From Ancistrus triradiatus (lineage: Eukaryota > Chordata > Actinopteri > Siluriformes > Loricariidae): a stretch of DNA of 64,000 nucleotides. Of the stretch, positions 19,100-29,686 are shown in pieces (positions within the stretch are counted from its first letter, which is position 1; the number at the start of each line of letters is the position of its first letter). The notes beneath the pieces were generated by a model. It saw only the letters and a program-made list of their open reading frames with translations, ran no database searches and was not told the DNA's origin. The stretch covers positions 398,006-462,005 of the forward strand of contig JAJAGP010000347.1 in assembly GCA_025084515.1 (NCBI GenBank), read 5' to 3'. Made by a program: the position numbers and the translations under genes.

Positions 19100-20999
19100 T
19101 AAATCTAAGAGCAACTAAAGTCCTGGAGTCAAAGTTTCGAATAGAATGTGAAAGTATGGCACATCGACATTAAGTGGCCCAGGTAAATGATGATAAATCT
19201 AAGAGCGAAACTAAAGTCATGGAGTCATGGTCGAAATAAAATGTGAATTATTCACAGTGGAGCTCCATCAGATGACATCATGTGTGGGGGCCGGAAACTG
19301 CCGGAACAACAGCTCGGAGAGCAAACAGAAAATGTAATTAGTTATTGATTAAGAGCACAGTGTTTTTAATAACATCACCGATGCCCATGTCAATCACTAA
19401 TGCCAAAGTGTAGCATGAGACCCCGGCAGTATTAGCTATAGCAGCATAGCTATAAAGCTAGAAAAGAGGAGAACTGGTAGGAAACACAGCCAAGAGGGAT
19501 CACATGAGACCATTGGCAACCCCAGAGCGGCAGAAGACAGCAACCCAACTTATCACCATAAGACTCTTTGACTATGAACCCCCAGCTCTGCCCTTATTCT
19601 AAGGCAAGGATGCATGAGTCAAGATCACGAGGACCGAAGCCTAGTTCAGCCAGACCGCCCACTCGACACTCCCGGCTAGCGGACAAGGCAGGCAGGCCAG
19701 ACATGACTCCAAATGTGCGCATCAAAGGAGAGATCTGAATCAAATGTGACCCCTAAGTTTTTTACAGATGGACTGGGCAATACTGGACAGCCATCTAGAT
19801 TTAGGATAGATGTAGCCACCCTGTCTCTCACAACCTTGGGTCCCACTAATAGAACCTCAGTTTTATCTGAGTTAAGTAAGAGAAAATTAAATAACATCCA
19901 ATCTTTTATTTCCTTTACACAGTCCTCAATTTTGTTGATTGTAAGGCTGTCATTAGGTTTGGCTGATATGTACAGCTGTGTATCATCTGCATAGTAGTGG
20001 AAACTAATGCCATGTTTACGAATAACTGAGCCTCTTTGTCAGTTTAGTGGATCCCTGTCTCAGTTTTCCAGTGTTGCTTCCCATGAGATGTTCTGTATCT
20101 TGTATGATGTTTAGCCTAGCTTCTTTGTTTGTTTTAGCCTTTAGCTTGTTAGCCTATTGTTTTTAGTTAGCATTAGCTCCTCCCGTGTCAGCCCGTCTTG
20201 TCTATTGTCTTGTTTGTTAGCTGTTCATCGCCCTATATCTTGTTAGTTTTCAATTGTTTATTTGCTTTGTATGTTTATGTCTGATTGGTCTGTTGGTTTA
20301 GCTTGTCTTGTCCTTTGTGTTAGTGTATGTTCTTGTATTGTTGTGTATTATATGTTTCGCAATGTCACCTGTAAAAAAAACCCCGCAGACTTGCACCTAC
20401 ATCTGCCTCCCTTGTCCGTCCTTGTCATATCCCTGACAATAAGCACTTTAAACTTCTAGGTTAGATTAGCAATCACAATTTTCTGTCTGTCTGCATATGA
20501 AAAAATAATGTTGATTTTTGGTATTGGGATTGTCTTTGTAATGCTCTGTTACATATTATTTTGCAAATCTTTTCTGGTGTCTATGGCATTACAGCATTTA
20601 GCATATACCTTTTTTCAGGACAACCTACAGTCGTATGAAAAAGTTTGGGCACCCCTGATAATTTTCATGATTTTTCTTTATAAATCATTGGTTGTCCAGC
20701 TCAGCAATTTCAGTTAAATATATCATATAGCAGATGAACACTGTGATATTTGAGAAGTGAAATTAAGTTTATAGGTTTTACAGAAAGTGTGCAGTAATTA
20801 TTCAAACAAAATTAGGCAGGTGCATAAATTTGGGCACCCTTGGTCATTTGAATACCTTTTAGCACTAATTATTGGAACACAAAATTAGTTTTGTAAGGCT
20901 CATTGACCCCTTGATCTACATACACAATGAAAATCCACTATGAGAAAGTGTTAGGTGGCCAATTGGGAAGTTTTTCTCCTCTCTTGCCATCTTCTCTGA

Positions 21000-21870
21000 A
21001 GAGTGGCAACATGGGGAGCCCTCAAAACAACTCTCAAATGGCCTGAAACTGAAAACAAGGTTGTTCAACATCATGGTTCAGGGAAAGGGAAAGCTCTCTC
21101 AGAGATTTCAGCGCGTCAGTTTTTCCCACTCGTGAGGAACATAGTGAGGCAATGGAAAGACCACGCACGGTTTTAGTTAAGGAACTCCCCGAAGTGGCAG
21201 ACCAAGAAAAATCTCAGATAGGCAGAGGCGAAGGATAGGTGAGAACAGTCATAGTCACAGCCACAGACCACCTCCAAAGACCTACAACCTCATCTTGCTT
21301 GCCAGATGGTGTCACTGTTCATCGTTCACTATACAGCACACTTTGCACAAGGAGAGGGCTGTATGGGAGAGTAATGCAGAAGAAGCCTTTTCTGCAGACA
21401 CGCCACAAACAGAGTCAGCTTGAGGTGTGCTACAAGCCATTTTGGACAATCCAGCTTCATTTTGGAATAAACAAGTTGCTGTGTACTGATGAAACTAAAA
21501 TTGAGTTATTTGGACCTAACAAGGAGCGGAAAAAGAATGCCTTAGTAGATTTTTGAAGGGTTTTTGGGGTCGTTGGCCTCGTTGACAAAAGTTGCATCGA
21601 GGCCAACGACCCCAAACCCTGCTCAAAATCTACTAAGGCATTCATGCAGAGGAACCAGTACACGTTCTGGAATGGCCATCTCAAGTCCCCCAGACATGAA
21701 TATTACTGAAAATGTGGGCTGTCCATGCTCGGAAACCATCAAACCTGACTGAACTGGAGATGTTTCTAAAGAAGAGTGGTCCAAAGCACCTTCAACCAGA
21801 ATCCAGACTGGAAGCTGTAGGAAGCGTTTAGCGGCTGTTATTTCTACAAAAGGAGGATCTACTAAATATA
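21000..21870 (+). pseudogene. Tc1-b transposase relic, copy 2
   Basis: N-terminal text (GKGKALSEISA-like, 21080-21115) and PTTSSCLPDGVTVHRSLYS precede WSDETKIELFG-type text at 21485-21515 (TDETKIELFGPNKERK). About 400 bases of the catalytic domain are then missing, replaced by the inverted duplication. The C-terminal part (KSTKAFMQRNQYTFWNGHL) follows. The second Asp motif is absent. Confidence 0.8.
21535..21643. repeat. Inverted duplication inside Tc1-b copy 2
   Basis: GAATGCCTTAGTAGATTTT... and ...AAAATCTACTAAGGCATTC form arms of about 45 bases around a ~16-base spacer (GTTGACAAAAGTTGCA region). Copy 1 has this text only once, so the second arm was made in this copy, probably by template switching during repair. 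Confidence 0.85.
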
Positions 21871-22194
21871 TATGTAATTTTTCTGTTGGGGTGCCCAAAT
21901 TTATGCACCTGCCTAATTTTGTTTGAATAATTACTGCAAACTTCATTTCACTTCTCAAATATCACTGTGTTCATCTGCTATATGATATATTTAACTGAAG
22001 TTGCTGATCTGAACAACCAATGATTTATAAACTAAAATCATGAAAATTATCAGGGGTGCCCAAACTTTTTCATACGACTGTACAATTGAGCTGAGCAGTT
22101 GAATGCCCAGCAGTGTCTGCTTGATGACTTATGAGTTGATCTCACAAATATGTGATTAGTAGTCCAACTACTGGGCCATGACTGTCATTGACAT

Positions 22195-22382
22195 GTGGTA
22201 GCCTAGAGATTAAGGTACTAGACTCTGGATTAGAAGGTCCAGGGTTTGAAATCCCACCTCTGCCAGGCTGTCACAGTTGGGTCCTTGAGCAAGGCCCCTA
22301 ACCCACAATTGCTTGGGTTGTAAGACTGTATAAGCTGTAAGTCACTCTGGGTAAAAGTATCTGCCAAATGCTGTAAATGTAA
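22195..22382 (+). mobile_element. tRNA-derived SINE
   Basis: The head carries an A box (GTGGTAGCCTAGAGATTAAG) and B box (GGTTTGAAATCC). The tail reads AAAAGTATCTGCCAAATG, the conserved 3' end shared by fish V-SINE/HE1-like families and their LINE partner. ATTGACAT is duplicated at 22187-22194 and 22383-22390, proving retrotransposition. An inverted, truncated relative lies at 51090-51237. Confidence 0.9.
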
Positions 22383-22430
22383 ATTGACATAACACATTAG
22401 ATAGATCAAAGCAGGTTGTATGAATTATTG

Positions 22431-22560
22431 AGGAAGATCATAGCTGATCCCTCACACCCTGGCTCAGCAGGACCAAGAGTGACAACCTTAAAGACTCACA
22501 AACCACCATCTCCACAGGATCTTTGCCCAGGTCATCATTAACCTAAGCAATGACCCTTCT
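22431..22560 (+). mobile_element. Fragment of a LINE RT C-terminus
   Basis: KIIADPSHPGSAGPRVTTLKT-like text, in the same protein region as the fragment at 41692-41950. It is about 40 codons, cut by Tc1-c on the right. Confidence 0.6.
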
Positions 22561-22594
22561 CACTTCTCTCTGCTTTACACTGTAAATAAAGTGA

Positions 22595-23103
22595 ACATGC
22601 TTTATTACTGTGTTGCTTTTACGCCAAACATAACATTTTGCATTGTGGCCAAAAAGTTCGTCTGACCAGAGCACCTTCTTCCACATGTTTGGTGTGTCTC
22701 CTAGGTGGCTTGTGGCAAACTTTTTATGGATATCTTTGAGAAATGGCTTTCTTCTTGCCACTCTTCCTTAAAGGCTAGATTTGTGCAGTGTACGACTGAT
22801 TGTTGTCCTATGGACAGAGTCTCCCACCTCAGCTGTAGATCTCTGCAGTTCATCCAGAGTGATCATGGGCCTCTTGGCTGCATCTCTAATCAGTCTTCTC
22901 CTTGTTTGAGCTGAAAGTGTAGAGGGACGGCCGGGTCTTGGTAGATTTGCAGTGGTCTGATACTCCTTCCATCTCAATATGATCGCTTGCACAGCGCTCC
23001 TTGAGATGTTTAAAGCTTGGGAAATATTTTTGTATCTAAATCCGGCTTTAAACTTCTCTACAACAGTATCTCGTAACTGCCTGGTGTGTTCCTTGGTCTT
23101 CAT
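22595..23103 (-). pseudogene. Tc1-c transposase N-terminal half
   Basis: Starts at 23103 with MKTKEHTRQLRDTVVEKFKA. The helix-turn-helix (ISQALNISRSAVQAIILRWK) is followed by the GRPSTLSAQTRRRLIR linker and HRTTISRTLHKS. A shift near 22768 leads to RRKPFLKDIHKK and VLWSDELFGHNAK, where the DETKIEL segment is shortened. It is truncated before the second catalytic Asp. It is the salmonid/catfish-type Tc1 lineage. Confidence 0.85.
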
Positions 23104-23494
23104 GCTGCTCTCTGCGCTTTAAACAGAACTCTGAGACTATCACAGAGCATGTGCATTTATACGGAGACTTGATTACACACAGGTGGATTCTATTTATCAT
23201 CATCAGTCATTTAGGTCAACATTGGATCATTCAGAGATCCTCACTGAACTTCTGGAGTGAGTTTGCTGCACTGAAAGTAAAGGGGCTGAATAATTTTGCA
23301 TGCCCCACTTTTCAGTTTTTTATTTCTAAAAAAAGTTTAAAATATCCAATAAATTTTGTTCCACTTCACGATTGTGTCCCACTTGTTGTTGATTCTTCAC
23401 AAAACATTACAATTTCATATCTTTATGTTTGAAGCCTGAAATGTGGCAAAAGGTTGACAAGTTCAAGGGGGCCGAATACTTTTACAAGGCACTG
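22595..23494 (-). mobile_element. Tc1-c, 5' half only
   Basis: The right terminal repeat ends ACTG at 23494 before TA; reversed it reads CAGTGCCTTGTAAAAGTATT. The element stops near 22595 after WRKSNT, so the catalytic half and left terminal repeat are missing. Confidence 0.85.
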
Positions 23495-23496
23495 TA

Positions 23497-23962
23497 TATG
23501 TACCTAAGTACTTCAGTATGTGACTGTACCTGTAATCTCCATTGCACATATTTTTACTTGAAGCTGGATTGTGTACTGTCTATTTTATAATTCTAATTTT
23601 ATGTTACATATAGCAGACCTTTTCTATATGAATTTTATTCGACTTAATTATAACACCTGAAACAATAGAAATTCCTTACACAGAGACCTGCTCAATTACT
23701 ATAATACTAAGTCTTTCTTAAAATAACTAGGTGGGTGGTAATCTACTCCGTTACATTTACTTAGGACAATTTTTATTTTTGTGAGTTGTTTTAAAACAGG
23801 GGACTTTTTACTCTTACTTGAGTACATTTGTGAGATAAAGATGGTACTTTTTACTCCATTACATTCCTCTGCGTTCTGTCAGTTACATTTCCAAATGAAT
23901 TTAAATGAATTTGCGTGATTAAGTTAAGCTCGTCTTAGATAATGCCATTCACCAAACGCATC
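23497..23962. other. Unassigned repeat-like interval
   Basis: The stretch 23735-23890 has recurring ACTTGAGTAC/TTTTTACTC words, typical of a dispersed fish repeat. I cannot name the family or its ends. Confidence 0.35.
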
Positions 23963-25323
23963 TTTGGGCCGCGTTGATGATAAATCTAAGAATGAAACTA
24001 AAGTCATAGAGTCATAGTTCAAATAAAATGTGAAATATGCACATCAGCATTAAGTAGTCCGATACACAGAGTCACTCTAGGATCCTGAGTCTAAGCAGGA
24101 AAGTCGTTGGTGGCACTTCGACCCCAGCCAACCGGAAGAGGGTGAGGGTTACTGTCCTCTGGTGGCCTGGGTATGGTGGGGCTGGAGCTGATGACGGAAG
24201 CAGCTTGAGTGAAGCTGAAGCAGATGAACATCATGTGTGGGGCAGAAACTGGTACTGGAACACAGCTCAGAGAGAAAACAGAAAATGCAATTAGTTATTG
24301 ACTAAGAGCACAGTGTCTATTAACAATCACTGATGCCACGTGTAGCATGAGAACCCTGCAGCATAGCTAGAAAGAGGAGAACCGCAAGATAACACAGCCA
24401 AGAGGGATCACATGAGACATCGGCAACCCCATGGGAGGCAGAAGACAGCAACCCAATGTCTCTGTTCACCATAAGACTCTTTGACTACGAACCCCCTAGC
24501 TCTGCCCTTAGTCTAAGGCAAGGATGCACAAGTCAAGATCAAGAGGACTGAAGCCCAGTTCAGCCAGACCCGACACTCCCGACTAACGGACATGGCAGGC
24601 AGGACAGACATGACTCCAGACTCTGGCCCCAGTGACCCAAGCCATGCATCCCAGTCTAAATCTAGTCAACAGCTTACGTACATAAGCATGTCTTTAGCCC
24701 AGACTTAAAAATTTGGAGAGTGTCTGAATCTTGAATGAAATTGGGTAGTTTATTCCATAGTTTGGGGGCCATGTATGAGAAAGCCTTTCTCCCTGCTGTG
24801 ACTTTTTTAATTTTAGGAACTAAAAGAAGTCCTGCACCCTACAAACAAAGTAGACGAGCTGGATTGTAAGACTCTAAGAGTTCACTCAGATTATTTAGAG
24901 CCAGGCCATGTAGAGCTTTATAAGTTATAAGAATTATTTTGTAATCAATGTGGAATTTAACTGGTAACCTGTGTAGTGATGATAGAACAGGAGTGATATG
25001 ATCAGATTTTTTAGTTCAAGTTAGCACTCGGGCGGCTGCATTCTGAACTAATTTAAGTTTATTTATAGATTTACTAGAGCATCCAGTAAATAAGGCATTA
25101 CAGTAATCCAACCTTGAGGTTATAAATGCATGAACCAGTTTCTCTGCATCATTAAAAGAGAGGATATTTCTAAGTTTAGCGATATTACGTAACTGAAAGA
25201 AACCAATTCGACTGAATTGTACTGCTAATGTGCGCATCAAAGGAGAGATATGAATCAAATATGACACCTAAGTTTTTTACAGACGGACTGGACAATACTG
25301 GACAGCCATCTAGATTTAGGATA
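23963..25323 (-). mobile_element. LINE L fragment lacking its 3' end
   Basis: It aligns with 3' UTR and RT C-terminus of LINE L (INKLKLVQNAAARVLT, NALFTGCSSKS at 25016-25130). The terminal ~215 bases with the tail are absent on the left. It contains a block at 24060-24160 not seen in the other copies. It ends at TA 25322-25323 where Tc1-a copy 2 starts, but the LINE does not resume on the far side. Confidence 0.85.
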
Positions 25324-26876
25324 CAGTGGGGCAAAAAAGTATTTAGTCAGACACTGATTGTGTAAGTTCTCCTAATTAAAAAGATGAGAGAGGTCTGTAA
25401 TTTTCATCATAAGTACACTTCAACTATGAGAGACAAAACCAGAAAAAAAATCCAGGAAATCACATTGTAGGTTTTTAAAGAATTTAATCGCAAATCATGG
25501 TCGAAAATAAGTATTTGGTCACCCACAAACAAGCAAGATTTTTGGCTCTCACAGACCTGTAAATTCTTCTTTAAGAAGCTCTTCTATCCTCCACTCATTA
25601 CCTATATAAATGGGACCGGTTTTATCTCATTATCTGTATAAAAGACACCTGTCTACAGCCTCAAACAGTCAGACTCCAAATTCAAGACCAAAGAGCTGTC
25701 GGAGGACACCAGGACAAAAATTGTACACCTGCACCAGGCTGTGAAGAGTGAATCTACAATAGCCAAGCAGGTTGGTGTGAATAAATCAACTGTGGGAGCA
25801 ATTGTAATACAAGGCCATTGATAATCTACCTTGATCTGGGGTTCTACGCAAGATCTCATCCTGTGGGGTCAAAATGATCATGAGAACGGTGAGCATAAAT
25901 CCCAGAACTACATGCAGGGACCTGATTAATGACCTGCAGAGAGCTGGGACAAGTAACAAGGCTACCATCAGTAACACACTACGCCGGTAGAGACTCAGAT
26001 CCTGCAGTGTCAGGCATGTTCCCCTGCTTAAGCCAGTACATATCCAGGCTCGTATGAAGTTTGCCAGAGAGCATATGGATGATCCAGAAAAGGATTGGGA
26101 GAATATCATGTGGTCAGATGAAACCAAAAAAGAACTTTTTGGGAAAAACTCAACTCGTCATGTTTGGAGGAAGAAGAATACTGAGTTGCACCATACCTAC
26201 TGTGAAGCATGGGGGTGAAAACATCATGCTTTTGGGCTGTTTTTCTGCAAAGGGGACAGGATGACTGATCTGTCGTAAGGGAAGAATGAACGGGGACATG
26301 TATTGTGAGATTTTAAGCCAAAACTTCCTTCCATCAGTGAGAGCATTGAAGATGAAACGTGGCTGGGTCTTCCAGAATGAAAATGATCCCAAACACACTG
26401 CTCGGGAAACAAAGGAGTGGCTCCGTAACAAGCATTTCAAGGTCCTGGAGTGGACTAGCCAGTCTCCAGACCTCTACCACATAGAAAATTTGTGGAGGGA
26501 GTTGAAAGTCTGTGTTTCCCCAAAACATCACTGCTCTAGAGGAGATCTGCATGGAGGAATGGACCAAAATACCAGCTACAGTGTGTGCAAAGCTGATGAA
26601 GACTTACAGGAAACGTTTGACCTCTGACATTGCCAACAAAGGTGATGTTACAAAGTATCGAGTTGAACCAAATTTATTGACCAAATACTTATTTTCCACC
26701 ATGATTTACATTTAAATTCTTTAAAAATCCTACGATGTGATTTCCTAGATTTTTTTTCTCATTTTGTCTCGCATAGTTCAAGTGTACCTATGATGAAAAT
26801 TACAGACCTCTCTCATCTTTCTAAGTTGGAGAACTTGCACAATCAGTGACTGACTAAATACTTTTTTGCCCCACTG
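25324..26876 (+). mobile_element. Tc1-a copy 2
   Basis: The ends CAGTGGGGCAAAAAAG and CTTTTTTGCCCCACTG are perfect, with TA on both sides (25322-25323, 26877-26878). The left flank is LINE L and the right flank is a different Tc1 relic, so one flank changed after insertion or the element sits at a junction. Confidence 0.92.
25680..26664 (+). pseudogene. Tc1-a transposase, copy 2
   Basis: The expected start ATG reads TTC (FKTKELSEDTRTKIVHL). QVGVNKSTVGAIV is recognisable. After shifts the catalytic half shows FAREHMDDPEKDWENIMW, then SDETK near 26117 reading SDETKKELFGK, DPKHTA near 26390, and HIENLWRELKV near 26480 where Pro-Ile is expected. The terminal stop is read as Arg, so the frame runs into the terminal repeat. 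About three indels. Confidence 0.85.
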
Positions 26877-26879
26877 TAA

Positions 26880-27000
26880 GCATGATGGAAGGTTTCTAAT
26901 GTTACGGGGCTGTTTTTCATCCAAAGGCCCGGTGAACCTCATTAGGGTACATGGCCTCATGGATTCCATGAAATATCAGGACATTTTAAATTAAACTCTG
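26880..27000 (+). pseudogene. Tc1-d transposase fragment
   Basis: HDGRFLMLRGCFSSKGPVNL followed by an IRVHGLMDSMKYQDI-like stretch matches the middle of a Tc1-like transposase, different from Tc1-a. It directly abuts Tc1-a copy 2. Confidence 0.6.
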
Positions 27001-27135
27001 TATGTCTGTGAAAACAAAAATGGGTCAACCCTGAATCTCTGCACTTTCTGCAATTCTACAACTGTAGTAGAACTACAATGTACAATTACAGTTTTGCTAC
27101 ACACTTTGTTTTTTCCCTTTTACCCTCTTACCCAA

Positions 27136-27599
27136 TATTCAGGACCACCACAGATCAAGGACTATTTAGGTGATGGATCATTCTCAGCACTTCAGTGACA
27201 CTGACGTTGTGATGTTGTGTTTTTCAACACCTCAGTTTTTCTGCTTGATGGAACATATTCCACCTACCAAAAATGTCCTGCCACCAGAATCCTGTAGACA
27301 GCATCCTGTGAGCACTGATGAAGCATTAGAGGATGAGGAACACAAACTATGCCATAACAGATGTACTATTGTCTCTGATTTTATAGCTAATGGTGGAGCA
27401 AAATGGTAGATGTGTATAATAGAGTGCACAGTGAGTGAACACAGTGTTTAAAAACTACAGCAGCATTTCTGTGTCTGATCTAGTCTTTTCAGCAAAACAC
27501 ACACTAACACACCACCACACGATTGTCAATGCATTGCTGAAAATGATCCACCGCCCAAATAGTACCTGATCTGTGGTGGTTCGGTGGTGGTCCTGAATA
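27136..27599. mobile_element. Non-autonomous DNA element (MITE) with long inverted repeats
   Basis: Left TATTCAGGACCACCACAGAT and right, reversed, TATTCAGGACCACCACCGAA; the arms continue with GGATCATTCTCAGCA and GGATCATTTTCAGCA. The right arm has a 12-base insert. No transposase. It resembles a very common fish repeat of this structure. Confidence 0.75.
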
Positions 27600-27779
27600 C
27601 TAACGGACAGATTAACTGGGTGTAACTAAGTATGCAGAGAAACAGATGGACCACAGTCTGTAAAAGTGCTTCTATATAGTAAGTAGAACTTATGAAATGG
27701 ACGAATGTAGAAACAAGGAGGTGCAGTTAATTAAGTGAATGGTGGATTTATGTCCAGATCAGCACAAAAATTATATACT

Positions 27780-28215
27780 GAACACTAAAAAATCAAGCCC
27801 TTTCCATAGATTTCTTAGTCCTCTGACTTAAACCTCACAGAAAACCTGTGTGCTGAGCTAAAGAGGAGAATGCACAAGAGAGGACCTAGAACCCTGGATG
27901 GTGTGGAGAAATTGGTCTTAAAGTTCCCGCTCTGAATTCTCCAACATTATAAGATGTTACAGCAGAAAAGAGTAGCTGCTGTTTTATTGGCAGGCTGTAC
28001 GAAGTATTAAATGCATAGGTGCCAATAATTGTGGTATCTGTGGTTTTGTTAAAAATAATATTTTTTAAATTTTTATTTTTTAAATCTAAAAAGACTTTAA
28101 ATAAAGGTTGAGGTTTTCAATACAAGATTAACTTAATACACCAACAGGTGAATTTCTTACAACCCCTTATACTCATTACCAGGTGTGCCAATAAATGTGG
28201 TTATTGTAAATTGCG
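27780..28215 (+). pseudogene. Tc1-d transposase C-terminus and end
   Basis: Text such as AELKRRMHKRGPRTLDGVEK is recovered over two frames near 27855-27910, followed by RVAAVLL near 27970. The trailing GTGCCAATAATTGTGG motif (28020) and its near repeat at 28187 fit a Tc1 3' terminal region. It may be the other end of the relic at 26880, with the MITE between. Confidence 0.55.
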
Positions 28216-28600
28216 TAATCTCATTAGGGATGTATTTCTTTGCTTTCACAATGAAAGATCAACTATTAATTGTATAATGAACTGTTAATTGCATAATTTA
28301 AATATAACTAATGCAATTAGTTAGATAGTTAATCAGGGGACTGGTAATCAATCAATCAATTAATTAATTAGTTAACCATGTGTGACAGTAATTGTGGTGG
28401 ATACTGTAAATTGTGTAATCTCATTAGGAATGAATAACATCAAATCAGAAACACTTGGAATGGTATGGAAAATGCATATAAACATATACGTGTATTGTTC
28501 CTTACATTTCCTTTGACTTTTATCTCATTGCAGACAGTATGGACTCAAAATATTTCATGTTTTTTCTGGTGAACTTCATTTCATTTGTTAATGGACCATC
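28216..28600. other. AT-rich interval, no gene seen
   Basis: It contains short ATCAATCAATCAATTAATTA runs near 28345 only. Confidence 0.5.
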
Positions 28601-28870
28601 ACACAGTGGAAATGTGTATTGTGGTCAGACAAATAAGAATGCCATATTTAGACTGTTAGCACCAACATACCCAAAAGCCAGGATCTGTCATGGTATGGGA
28701 TTGTGTCAGTTCCCTTGGCAAAGGTCATTTATACTTCTGCAACCTTAATGCAAAAAAGTACACTGGGATTTTAGAGCATCATAAGCTGCCTTAAAGACGA
28801 CATCTTTGCCAGGGATGTCCATGCATTTTTCAACTAGACAATGCAAAACAAGCGAGATCAGAAAAGGTTG
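28600..28870 (+). pseudogene. Tc1-e transposase relic
   Basis: Across two frames: VMVWDCVSSLGKGHLYFC, NAKKYTGILEHHKLP and CIFQLDNAKQ. These match the central and second-Asp region of a Tc1-like transposase. It is a heavily degraded fragment with no terminal repeats recognised. Confidence 0.6.
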
Positions 28871-29343
28871 AGACTGAAATATGTATATATCTTCCAGTCT
28901 TCCATTGAGGAACATTTCCTTTAAATATTTCAATAATTTTCGTACACATTTGTTGATAAATTGACAAATTTCAGTTTTCATTTAGTGGGCAGACGAATCC
29001 TCTGGGTGCACAATTACCCAATCCTGCCCACCCTTAGATGTGCCTCTAATGTGGAAGGAAATTCTGACATGCAGGCAAAGGTGCAATTTAATGATGTTAA
29101 AAACTTAATGTTTTTACAATAAAATTTGTTTCCTGTAGTTTGTGTTCCTTTTGACAACTTTGCCCCTTCCCCCTTCATCTGTTTCTTTTTGTGCTGAAGT
29201 CTGGACTTTCAAAAGAGGAAAAATAAAGTGTAGATGTCTGGAATCACCCTGGTCTAACTGATAACATTGTAAGAAACGTTTCACTTATGCACACTCCTTT
29301 AGGAAAATATACACTCATTTCACACCCACATAATCCAATGTAG
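28871..29343. other. No gene or repeat recognised
   Basis: Nothing beyond ordinary AT-rich sequence is seen. Confidence 0.45.
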
Positions 29344-29380
29344 AGGGTGCCAATCCGTCACAGGGTACACGCGCGTGCGT

Positions 29381-29445
<65 letters not shown>

Positions 29446-29632
29446 GACACTTTAGAAACACCAACTGATCTATCACGTCTTTGGAATGTTGGAAGAAGCT
29501 GATGTACCCAAAGGAAACCTAAAGAGAAGGAGAACATGCAAACTTTATACAGGCTTCAGCTAGGCCAGGACTCATACCAAGGTCTGTGGAGTTGTGAGCA
29601 GCACTAACCACTGCACCACTGTATCATCCTAT
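29344..29632 (-). repeat. Dispersed fish repeat with embedded CA microsatellite
   Basis: GGGTGCCAATCCGTCACAGG, a CA run of about 60 bases (29381-29442), then ACACCAACTGATCTATCACG and GGAGAACATGCAAACTTTAT. The same backbone recurs at 61832-62100 without the long CA run. I do not know its formal family name; the strand is arbitrary. Confidence 0.65.
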
Positions 29633-29686
29633 GAAAATATAGAAAGAGAATATATAATTTTATAATATCCGTAAATTTTATGATAT

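Larger units (their letters stand above)
17198..19711 (-). mobile_element. LINE L fragment (inner), inserted in the outer LINE
   Basis: A short, 5'-truncated LINE 3' end (tail CAGTCAAGTCAG at left) interrupts the outer LINE at GCTAATGT|GCGCATC. AATGT is duplicated at 17193-17197 and 19712-19716. It is itself split by Tc1-b at 17420-19099. After the Tc1, GATAAATCTAAGAGC occurs twice about 95 bases apart, a small internal duplication. It holds 3' UTR only, no RT. Confidence 0.85.
15497..20031 (-). mobile_element. LINE L fragment (outer), 5'-truncated
   Basis: Minus-strand CR1/L2-type LINE, homologous to the long copy at 45900-51070. Its (GTCAA)n 3' tail is at the left end. The last RT segment, around the YADD region, is at 19712-20031 (LLLNSDKTEVLLVGP, VKNLGVTFDSDLSF). 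The 10-bp duplication CTCTTTGTCA flanks it at 15487-15496 and 20032-20041; its last bases overlap the tail, so 7-10 bases is the safe statement. A second LINE copy is inserted at 17198-19711. Between 16770 and 17090 a stretch is repeated (AGCTTATAACTTATAAA region), a local duplication. Confidence 0.88.
15319..20438 (+). mobile_element. Solo LTR K, interrupted by nested LINEs
   Basis: Outer pieces are 15319-15496 and 20042-20438, together about 575 bp. The right end is CCCTGACA at 20438, followed by ATAAG; ATAAG also stands directly before GGCCACGATCAC at 15314-15318, giving a 5-bp duplication. The initial TGTCA expected from the right end seems lost. TATAAAG near 15411 is a likely TATA box. 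No internal gag or pol is present, so this is a recombined single LTR. Confidence 0.75.
20628..22080 (+). mobile_element. Tc1-b copy 2
   Basis: The ends CAGTCGTATGAAAAAG and CTTTTTCATACGACTG are perfect inverts, with TA at 20626-20627 and 22081-22082. Long terminal repeats with TTTGGGCACCC direct repeats match copy 1, in the opposite orientation. Part of the transposase region is replaced by an inverted duplication at 21535-21643. Confidence 0.93.
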
